Part shown: positions 44,578 to 51,764 of the stretch, piece after piece
How positions within the stretch are numbered: the stretch's first letter is position 1
Layout: each line of letters opens with the position of its first letter
Source: Oryzomonas sp.
Lineage (GTDB): Bacteria; Desulfobacterota; Desulfuromonadia; Geobacterales; Pseudopelobacteraceae
Direction: 5' to 3'
Length of the DNA stretch: 64,000 nt
Assembly (NCBI GenBank): GCA_031292255.1
Contig: JARLHN010000031.1
Location: 1 to 64,000 of the forward strand
Notes under the pieces: model-generated
What the model saw: the letters and a program-made list of their open reading frames with translations, nothing else
Told to the model about the DNA's origin: nothing
Databases searched by the model: none
Made by a program: the position numbers and the translations under genes

Positions 44578-45006
44578 ATTCAATCCCGTCCTCCCGTTGC
44601 CGATCCGGCAGGAACCTGCCGTACACGCGACATCCCGTTTTGGCAGATACTTGCGGATGCGGGCAAAACCTTTGTAGCAGAGCCGGGCGACCGGCTTCAC
44701 CACCGGCAGGGTAATGAATGCCCCCAAAAGACCAAGGATCGTCGAGGCCGGGAAAGCTTGCCAGATGGCCCAGAATGCCTCCACGTTGCGATACACCGTG
44801 CCGTTTCGGTCGATGGCATGCATCTGGTACATGATCTCGTCCCGGCTAAAGCCCAAGGGGACGGGATCGAAGTCCGGGGCGCTGATGTCCACCAGGATCA
44901 GCCGTCCTTCCCGATCCATGCGGCCGTAGCGTTCAATCTCCGTCGCGCAGACGGAGCATGCGCCATCATACAAAAGGCGCAACGGGAAATCAGGTTTTGT
45001 CTGCAT
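44575..45006 (-). CDS. DCC-family thiol-disulfide oxidoreductase-like (DUF393)
   Basis: 143 residues. The family name motif is visible as LLYDGACSVCATEIERY near the N-terminus (DxxCxxC), followed by ILVDISAPDFDP and a hydrophobic stretch TILGLLGAFITLPVVKPVARLCY. DCC proteins are thioredoxin-like and their function is unsettled. The C-terminal tail carries two further cysteines (CTAGSC). Confidence 0.85.
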   Translation of the reverse strand: MQTKPDFPLRLLYDGACSVCATEIERYGRMDREGRLILVDISAPDFDPVPLGFSRDEIMYQMHAIDRNGTVYRNVEAFWAIWQAFPASTILGLLGAFITLPVVKPVARLCYKGFARIRKYLPKRDVACTAGSCRIGNGRTGLN

Positions 45007-45103
45007 GGTCTCACCTCATGCTGTTTTCCACGCTTATCTATCTATGTATATCGTAATCCCTTCCGCCGGCGGTAATCAAGTGCCGCCTGCCGTGGCTCCA
45101 CGG

Positions 45104-45214
45104 GACGTATTCGAGCACGCCTTTATGCTGGATTACGGGCTGAAGAGGGCAGACTGCATCGAAGCTTTTTTCGGATACATCGACTGGAAGGCGGTAGAGA
45201 CGCGGCTCGGGTAA
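45104..45214 (+). pseudogene. C-terminal fragment of an iron/manganese superoxide dismutase
   Basis: The frame reads DVFEHAFMLDYGLKRADCIE, then AFFGYIDWKAVETRLG and stop. This matches the C-terminus of Fe/Mn-SOD, with the metal-ligand motif DVWEHAF and the YIEAFF-x-IDW segment. Nothing of the remaining 150 or so residues precedes it, so it is a gene remnant. The rest of the gap up to 45431 holds only an inverted repeat. Confidence 0.75.
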
Positions 45215-45267
45215 GCGGCAATGGAGCACTCGACTACCTGGGAATTAACCTGAAAAATGTAAACAAA

Positions 45268-45387
45268 CCACAAAGACACAAAGAATACGGAGGAAAACCA
45301 GTCAGTTGCCTTGCCAACGTCATTCAACAATTCGGTTCGAGTCTTTATTTTCATAAGCATTTGAATTTCTTTGTGCTCTTTGTGACC
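45268..45387. repeat. Inverted CACAAAG repeat pair
   Basis: CCACAAAGACACAAAGAA at 45268-45285 is inverted as TTCTTTGTGCTCTTTGTG at 45367-45384, enclosing about 80 bases. It looks like a small palindromic intergenic element; position downstream of the RND operon. Confidence 0.6.
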
Positions 45388-45431
45388 TTATGGTTATTAA
45401 CTGCCGTTTTTAGGATTAACGTGATCGGGAT

Positions 45432-48400
45432 TTATGAAACCTCTGCCGCTTCTGCTGCTGCAACGATTGCCTCGCGCTCGCGGTCCTTGCCGTGGTCGCG
45501 GGCGATGAGCATGTAGATGGAGGGGACGACGAACAGTGTAAAGAGGGTTCCGACAAACATGCCTCCCACCAGCACGAGACCGATGGAGTTACGGGCGGCA
45601 GCGCCGGCGCCGGTGACCAGGGTCAGGGGAAAGTGGCCGGCGATGGTGGCGGCGCTGGTCATCAGGATCGGCCGCAGGCGGGTCATGGCTGCCTGGCGCA
45701 CGGCATCCAGCTTGGGAAGGCCCTGCAATTGCAACTTGTTGGCAAACTCGACGATCAGTATCCCGTTCTTGGACACCAGCCCCACCAGGGTCACCAGCCC
45801 GACCTGGGAGTAGATGTTGAGCGTGGTGGTCCAGCCATGGGTCCAGAAAGGGGTGTTGGGGTTGGGCATCTTCAGGAAGGTGAAGATCAACGCACCGAAG
45901 ATGGCCAGCGGCACCGAACCGGCCAGGATGACGAAGGGGTCGCGGAAGCTGTTGAACTGTGCCGCCAGCACCAGGAAGATCAGGATCACGGCCAGGGCGA
46001 AGGCGGGCAGGAATTTGTTCCCCTCGGTTCGCAGTTGGCGCGACTCACCGGTGTAGTCCAGTACGTATCCCTTGGGCAGGATCTTGCCCGCCTCTCCCTC
46101 CAGGAAGCGCAGCGCCTCGTCCAGCGGCCGCATGGCCACCCCGCTGATCATGACGGCGTTCAACTGCTGGAAGCGGTTCAGTGAGCGGGGCACGACCGAT
46201 TCCTTCAGGGTGGCCACGGTGGAGAGCGGGATCAGCTTCCCCCCGGGTCCGGTAACGTAGATCTTCTTCAACTGATCCGGATTGAGGCGGCCGATCCGCT
46301 CGATCTGCGGGATGACCTTGTAGCTGCGGCCTGAGATGTCGAAACGGTTGACGTAGTCCCCCCCCACCATGCCTCCCAGGTCGGCGCCGATCTGCCCCAG
46401 GTTCAGGCCCAGGGCGGCGACCTTGTCGCGGTCGATGGCAAACTCGGTCTGGGGCTGGTCCACCTTGACGTCGATCAGGGGGGGGAAGGCGAACATCTTG
46501 CTCTCGACGGCCTTGAGCTGCAACTTCTGGGCAAACTCCAGGATCTGGCCTGCATCGGCGGTGGAGGCCAGGATGAACTCCACCGGGAACTGTCCGCCGC
46601 CCGGCAGTGCCGGTGGGGTGACCGGGAACATCCGGATGCCGGGGATTGCCTGCAGCTTCTGCTGGACCTCGGGCATGATCTGGAAGACCGTGCGTTTCCG
46701 GTCATCCCAGGGCTTGGTGACCATGCCGCCAAAACCGGAGTTGGGCATGGTGATCTGGAAGGTGAATTGGGTTTCGGGTATGCCCATGAATATCTGGTTG
46801 GCAGCTGCGGCATAACGGCTGTTCTGGTCCAGGGTAGAATTGGCCGCGGCGTCCAGGATGCCGAAAATGACCCCCTGGTCCTCGGTGGGGGCCAGTTCGC
46901 GGGCCGACATGGTGAACATGGGGATGGTCAGCAGGGTGATCACGATCCAGACCGTATAGACCGCCGGCCGGGCTGCCAAAGTGATGTCGAGCAAGCGGCC
47001 GTAGACATTTTTCAGGCGGTTGAAGTCACGGGCGATGCGGCCTGCCAAGCCGTGCTTCTCAGTGTCCGGTTTGAGCAGTTTGGCCGACATGACCGGGGAC
47101 AGGGTCAGGGCCACGATGCCGGAGATGGTTACGGCGCCGGCCAGGGTCAGGGAAAACTCGCGGAAGAGCGACCCGGTCAGCCCCCCTTGCAGGCCGATGG
47201 GGAGGTAGACGGCCGCCAGGGTGATGGTCATGGCGATGATTGGTCCCACCAGTTCCCGTGCACCGAGCAGGGCCGCTTCCAGGGAGGATTTCCCCTCACC
47301 CAGGTGGCGCTCCACGTTCTCCACCACCACGATGGCGTCGTCAACCACCAGGCCGACGGAGAGCACCACCGCAAGGAGGGTCAGCAGGTTGACGGTAAAG
47401 CCGAAGGCCTGCATCAGGAAGACCGCGCCGATCAGTGAGACCGGGATGGCCACCACCGGTATCAATACCGAGCGGAAGGAGCCCAGGAAGAGGAATATCA
47501 CCACCATTACGATTATCAGGGTGTCCCCCAGGGTCTTCAAGACCTCGTGGATGGCGGTGTTGATGTAATCGGTGGCGTCGTAGGCCACGTGGGCCTGCAT
47601 GCCGCTGGGCAGGTCGCGTTGAATGGCCGCCATCTCGGCCTGCACCTTTTTGATGACGTCGATGGAATTGGCGTTGGGCAGGGGCCAAATGCCTATGAAT
47701 ACGGCGGTCTGGCCGGAGAAGTGCACCTCGGAGTCGTAGTCCTCGGCCCCCAGCGATACGTCGGCGATGTCCGAGATTCGCACGATGGCGTCGTTCTGTT
47801 CGCGCACAGCCAGGCGTTTGAATTCGTCCACCGTGTTGAGATTGGTGTCGGCGGTCAGGTTGACCTGGATCAGCGACCCCTTGCTGTGTCCCAGGGCCGA
47901 AAGGAAGTTGTTGGCCGCCAGGGCCTGGCGCACCTGGGCCGGGGTGATGTTGAGCGCCGCCATGCGTTCCGGTTTCAACCAGATGCGCATGGCAAAGGTG
48001 CGGGCGCCCAGGATGTCGGCCCGCTGGACACCGGCGATGGCCGACAGGCGCGGCTGGACGACGCGCACCAGGTAGTCGGTGATCTCGTTCTGTTTGAGGA
48101 TGCCGGAGGAGAAACTCAGGTAGGCCGAAGCAAACTGGCTGTCGGCCGACTCGATGTTGATCACCGGCACTTCCGCCTCCGGCGGCAGGTCGCGGCGCAC
48201 CTGGTCAACCTTGGAGCTGATCTCGGCCAGGGCCTTGGTGGAATCGTAGTTGATCTTGAGGCGCACCGTGATGGTGGAAAGCCCCAGGGTGCTCTGGGAT
48301 TGCATGTATTCGATGCCGTCCGCGGCGGCGATGGCCCGCTCCAGGGGAGTGGTGATGAAGCCGCGCACCAATTCGGCGCTGGCGCCGACATAGACGGTGG

Positions 48401-48542
48401 AGACGGTTATCGATGCATTCTCGCTGTGCGGATACTGGCGCACGTTAAGGGTGCGGATGGCCTGCAGGCCGGCGATGACGATCACCAGGTTGACCACCAT
48501 GGCCAGGACAGGGCGGCGGATGAAGAGATCGGTGATTTGCAT
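45432..48542 (-). CDS. RND-family efflux pump, HAE1 type (AcrB-like)
   Basis: 1036 residues, full length for a hydrophobe/amphiphile RND transporter of the inner membrane. The N-terminus MQITDLFIRRPVLAMVVNLVIVIAGL and the first-helix pattern are typical. The proton-relay region is LLAVVLSVGLVVDDAIVVVENVERHL with the paired Asp residues, and GLVSKNGILIVEFANKL marks the second membrane half. It exports drugs or other amphiphiles by proton exchange with the adaptor encoded two bases upstream. Last gene of the order outer-membrane factor, adaptor, pump. Confidence 0.94.
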   Translation of the reverse strand: MQITDLFIRRPVLAMVVNLVIVIAGLQAIRTLNVRQYPHSENASITVSTVYVGASAELVRGFITTPLERAIAAADGIEYMQSQSTLGLSTITVRLKINYDSTKALAEISSKVDQVRRDLPPEAEVPVINIESADSQFASAYLSFSSGILKQNEITDYLVRVVQPRLSAIAGVQRADILGARTFAMRIWLKPERMAALNITPAQVRQALAANNFLSALGHSKGSLIQVNLTADTNLNTVDEFKRLAVREQNDAIVRISDIADVSLGAEDYDSEVHFSGQTAVFIGIWPLPNANSIDVIKKVQAEMAAIQRDLPSGMQAHVAYDATDYINTAIHEVLKTLGDTLIIVMVVIFLFLGSFRSVLIPVVAIPVSLIGAVFLMQAFGFTVNLLTLLAVVLSVGLVVDDAIVVVENVERHLGEGKSSLEAALLGARELVGPIIAMTITLAAVYLPIGLQGGLTGSLFREFSLTLAGAVTISGIVALTLSPVMSAKLLKPDTEKHGLAGRIARDFNRLKNVYGRLLDITLAARPAVYTVWIVITLLTIPMFTMSARELAPTEDQGVIFGILDAAANSTLDQNSRYAAAANQIFMGIPETQFTFQITMPNSGFGGMVTKPWDDRKRTVFQIMPEVQQKLQAIPGIRMFPVTPPALPGGGQFPVEFILASTADAGQILEFAQKLQLKAVESKMFAFPPLIDVKVDQPQTEFAIDRDKVAALGLNLGQIGADLGGMVGGDYVNRFDISGRSYKVIPQIERIGRLNPDQLKKIYVTGPGGKLIPLSTVATLKESVVPRSLNRFQQLNAVMISGVAMRPLDEALRFLEGEAGKILPKGYVLDYTGESRQLRTEGNKFLPAFALAVILIFLVLAAQFNSFRDPFVILAGSVPLAIFGALIFTFLKMPNPNTPFWTHGWTTTLNIYSQVGLVTLVGLVSKNGILIVEFANKLQLQGLPKLDAVRQAAMTRLRPILMTSAATIAGHFPLTLVTGAGAAARNSIGLVLVGGMFVGTLFTLFVVPSIYMLIARDHGKDREREAIVAAAEAAEVS

Positions 48543-48544
48543 CG

Positions 48545-49666
48545 TCAGTTATTCTCCGGCTTGGGCGACTGCTGGAAGGGGGGGGCGAGCTTGTTGTCGA
48601 TGACCGCCGTCTGGCCGTTGCGCAGCTTGAAAACTCCCGTGGTGACGATCGATTCGCCTTCCTTCAGCCCGCTGGTGACGGCGACGAAATCGCCCCGTTT
48701 TTCGCCGAGGCGCACGAACTGCTGTCGCAGCACCATCCCCTTCTTCCCCTCCTTCTGAGCCTCGATGATGAAGACCGAGTCTCCATAGGGGGCGTAGAGC
48801 ACCGCCGTGGCAGGGATTGCCAGTACCTTCGGGCGCGTGGGCAGGACGACCGCCACGTTGACGAACATGCCGGGCCGCAGCTTCTCGGCGCTGTTGGTCA
48901 ACGTGGCTTGAAGCTTGATGGTGCGTGTATCGCTGTCCACCAGCGGATTTATGGCGGTGATGCGTCCCACGATCGTCTCGCCCGGCAGGGCGTCACACGT
49001 CACCTGCACCGGCAGGCCGGCATGCACCTGGGCCATCTGCTGCTGGGGCAGGGTGAAATCGACAAAGATCGGGCTGAGTGTCTGCAGGGTAACGATGGGA
49101 TCTCCCTCGCGGAGTATCTGGCCGAGGTTGACCTGGCGGATGCCGAGGCGTCCGGTGAAGGGGGCGTGGATGGTCTTTTTGTCGATGGTGGCCCGGATGT
49201 TGTTGACTTGGGCCACAGCCTGATCGTAGGCTGCCGCGGCCTTGTCGTAGTCGGACTGGGAGATGATCTTGTCGGCCAGCATCTTTCCGTCACGCGCCAG
49301 TTCGGTGCGGGCCAGTTTCACCTGGGCCGCCAGGCCGGGGAGTTGGGCTTCTTCCGAGGAGGTGTCCTGCCGCACCAGCAGGTCCCCCTTCTTCACCGCC
49401 GTGCCCGGCTCGAATCCTATCTTCACGACCTTGCCGACCAACTCGGTCGCCACGGTAACCCCCTGCACCGCTGTCAGCGTGCCGACCGCGGTCAGGTTGG
49501 CGGTCCATGTTTCTGTTTTGGCCTGGGTCGAAGTCACCGTTTCGGGCGGCGGGACGAATTTCTTTCCCTGGTTGATCATGGCGCCGATCTGCATGGCCTT
49601 GATGCCCGCGAGGGTGGCGATGACGGCAACCAGGGCGAGTATGCAGAGGATGATGCGTTTTTTCAT
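48545..49666 (-). CDS. RND efflux periplasmic adaptor (membrane fusion protein)
   Basis: 373 residues. An N-terminal membrane anchor (IILCILALVAVIATLAGI) precedes the lipoyl-like/barrel-sandwich halves (VTVATELVGKVVKIGFEPGTAVKKGDLLVRQD and TIHAPFTGRLGIRQVNLGQILREGDPIVTLQ) around a coiled-coil hairpin rich in Ala/Gln/Lys (QLPGLAAQVKLARTELAR and DKAAAAYDQAVAQVNNIRA). The beta-barrel follows (VDFTLPQQQMAQVHAGLPVQV). It bridges the pump and the TolC-like channel. The pump gene follows after two bases. Confidence 0.93.
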   Translation of the reverse strand: MKKRIILCILALVAVIATLAGIKAMQIGAMINQGKKFVPPPETVTSTQAKTETWTANLTAVGTLTAVQGVTVATELVGKVVKIGFEPGTAVKKGDLLVRQDTSSEEAQLPGLAAQVKLARTELARDGKMLADKIISQSDYDKAAAAYDQAVAQVNNIRATIDKKTIHAPFTGRLGIRQVNLGQILREGDPIVTLQTLSPIFVDFTLPQQQMAQVHAGLPVQVTCDALPGETIVGRITAINPLVDSDTRTIKLQATLTNSAEKLRPGMFVNVAVVLPTRPKVLAIPATAVLYAPYGDSVFIIEAQKEGKKGMVLRQQFVRLGEKRGDFVAVTSGLKEGESIVTTGVFKLRNGQTAVIDNKLAPPFQQSPKPENN

Positions 49667-49705
49667 GGTTGGACGTCTCCGTTCGCGGATGAAAACTAGT
49701 GTGCT

Positions 49706-49852
49706 GCGCAGTTAATAGTTGTAAATAATTCCTTTGCAATTCTGGCAGGTGCCAAGGCGCGGCGATGCAGGTGTAGCAGGGCCTACATCAAGGAGCCGTA
49801 ACGACGGCAGATGGCAAAAGAGCCGGAATTATACCAACTAATTAACTGCACA
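49706..49852. repeat. MITE-like element with inverted ends, between adaptor and channel genes
   Basis: Left end GCAGTTAATAGTTGTAAATA (then ATTCC) and right end GGAATTATACCAACTAATTA (then ACTGC) are imperfect inverted repeats of about 25 bases. The 95-base interior (GGCAGGTGCCAAGGCGCGGC and onward) has no frame. I associate this interior with a dispersed Geobacter intergenic repeat, from memory only. Confidence 0.65.
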
Positions 49853-49890
49853 GTGCAATAGTACCTTGTAACACTTAAATTAACGGATAA

Positions 49891-50007
49891 AATCCCCTCC
49901 CCCCTTGCGGGGGAGGGTTGGGGTGGGGGGGAGGTCGCAATGGAATGAGCTCGGTTGCGGCTTCACCCACCCCCTAACCCCCTCCCGTCAAGGGAGGAGG
50001 GACTTTT
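49891..50007. repeat. Second copy of the C/G-rich palindromic repeat
   Basis: CCCCTCCCCCCTTGCGGGGG and the matching far end CCCCCTCCCGTCAAGGGAGG enclose a G-rich and a C-rich arm with GCTTCACCCACCCCC. Reverse-complement relation to 26351-26466. Together with the element at 49706 it fills the 392-base gap between the adaptor and channel genes, which contains no gene. Confidence 0.85.
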
Positions 50008-50058
50008 CCGATATGTTTAATGTTATGTGGTATTAGCTACTTATTATTGCTAATCGCC

Positions 50059-51627
50059 TTATCTGGTACTGCCGTTTCCGTCGGCGGACTCCGTTTTCCG
50101 GTTCCACCACCCGCCGCCCAGGGCTTGGAAGAGCGCCGCGCTGTCGGCAACACGCGCCGCCTGGGCCTGAACCAGGCTGAGGAGCGCCTGCTGGTGCTGG
50201 CGCTCGGCGTTGAGCAGCAACAGGTAGTTTACCGCACCGAGCGCGAACTGCCGCTGCGTCAGCTCAAGGGAATCACGAGCACTCCTTTCGGCCTCAGCCT
50301 GCGCCTTGAGCGCCGCTGCATCCGATTCGATCGCCTGCAACACGTCGGCTACGTTCTGGAAGGCCTGCAGCAGGGTTTCGCGATATTGTGCCCCTGCCTG
50401 ATCCAGGGCGGCAATGGCGGCGCGGCGTTTGGCGGTCAGTTCGCCGCCATGAAAGAGCGGCTGGGTGAGGCCTGCGCCCAGGCTCCAGATAAAGGTCCCC
50501 GGGGCGAACAGGTCCTGCAGGCTGGTCGCCTGCGATCCCATGCTGCCGTTGAGGGTGATCTGCGGGTAGAGGTTGGCCGTGGCCACGCCGACCTGGGCGC
50601 CGGCGGCGTGCAGCAGCTCTTCCGAGGCGCGTATGTCGGGACGCTGGCGCACCAGGGAGGAAGGAAGACTGAGGGGTAGCTCCCCAGGAAGATTCAGCTT
50701 TTTCAGATCGAACACCGGCAGCGCCGCTTCGCTCGGGAGTTTGCCGGTATACACCGCCAGCAGGTTGCGGGTCTGGGCCAGCTCCTTCTCCAGCGGGGGA
50801 AGGCCGGTCCGGCTCTGGGCAAGCTGCGCCTGCTGGGCCAGGGTGTCGGTACGTGACGCGCCGCCCAGCTGGAATTGGCGTTCCACCAACGCCAACTGTC
50901 GTTCCTGCAGGGTTATGATCTCCCGCGTGGCCTTCAGTTGAGCCCGCAGGGAGGCATCTTTCACCGCCGCGGCGACGATGTTGGAAGCGAGCGTCAGGTA
51001 GGTGCCTTCGAGCTGAAAGCGCTGATAGTCCACCTGCGACCTGAGCCCCTCCAGTTCACGCCGTCCCCCGCCGAACACGTCGAGGGCATAGGACACGCCC
51101 ACCGTTGCGCTGAGGAGGCTGAAGACGAATGTGCCGGCGTTGGGCTGGCCGAAGGCAGCGCCGGAAGCCTGCTGGCGCGTTCCCGTAAAAGACGCATCCA
51201 CACTCGGGTAGTACACGCTGCCGCTCCGGGCACGCAGGTTTTCCTGGGCCTGGATCAGGGTTGCCTGTGCCGCGGCAAGGGTCGGGTTGTCTTTCAGGGC
51301 TTGGCGGATCAGGTGGTCCAGTTCCGGGTTGTGGAACATCTGCCACCATTGGGCCGGGATATCCGCTCCCAGCATGAAGTGCTGCGCTGCGCCTCCCGCG
51401 GCCGGGGTGGAAACGGTTTCCGCCGGCAGGGCCGTGGCCGTGTAGCCCGTGGCTGCCGGTGCAGCCGGCACATGAAAATCGGGTCCGACCATGCAACCGC
51501 ACATTGCCAGGCATACGGCGGCGACCAACAGCCCGGCCGTCAAACGTACGGCGCGTGCGCCACTATCGTTGGTCACGGCGTTATTGTTCCTACGTGGGGT
51601 GCGGTTTGTCGCGTGTATCTTCGTCAC
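50059..51627 (-). CDS. TolC-like outer-membrane efflux lipoprotein (NodT family)
   Basis: 522 residues. A signal peptide ends in lipobox AMCGC near residue 43, followed by VGPDFHVPAAP, the usual start of NodT/OprM lipoproteins. Two repeated outer-membrane-efflux domains follow (DHLIRQALKDNPTLAAAQATL and ...RPDIRASEELLHAAGAQVGVATANLYPQITL), each giving barrel strands plus long periplasmic helices. It forms the outer-membrane exit duct for the RND pump encoded downstream. First gene of the efflux operon; the two repeat elements separate it from the adaptor gene. Confidence 0.92.
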   Translation of the reverse strand: MTKIHATNRTPRRNNNAVTNDSGARAVRLTAGLLVAAVCLAMCGCMVGPDFHVPAAPAATGYTATALPAETVSTPAAGGAAQHFMLGADIPAQWWQMFHNPELDHLIRQALKDNPTLAAAQATLIQAQENLRARSGSVYYPSVDASFTGTRQQASGAAFGQPNAGTFVFSLLSATVGVSYALDVFGGGRRELEGLRSQVDYQRFQLEGTYLTLASNIVAAAVKDASLRAQLKATREIITLQERQLALVERQFQLGGASRTDTLAQQAQLAQSRTGLPPLEKELAQTRNLLAVYTGKLPSEAALPVFDLKKLNLPGELPLSLPSSLVRQRPDIRASEELLHAAGAQVGVATANLYPQITLNGSMGSQATSLQDLFAPGTFIWSLGAGLTQPLFHGGELTAKRRAAIAALDQAGAQYRETLLQAFQNVADVLQAIESDAAALKAQAEAERSARDSLELTQRQFALGAVNYLLLLNAERQHQQALLSLVQAQAARVADSAALFQALGGGWWNRKTESADGNGSTR

Positions 51628-51708
51628 GTATACCTCGTGCTAAATGAGTTTCCGCTCGTAGGGTCGAGTCAAAAAGCCCTCCTTTCCGAATCGGAAACCA
51701 ATAGTTTT

Positions 51709-51735
51709 TCATCCGGAGTTTCCGGATGGAAACTA
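51709..51735. repeat. Short palindromic repeat, copy 1
   Basis: TCATCCGGAGTTTCCGGATG followed by GAAACTA. ATCCGGA and TCCGGAT pair around GTT, extended by flanking T and A runs. An identical 27-base copy lies at 63201-63227. Both follow the stop of a minus-strand gene (here pepN). Confidence 0.85.
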
Positions 51736-51764
51736 ATAAATAGATACATGGATAAGCGATTTTG

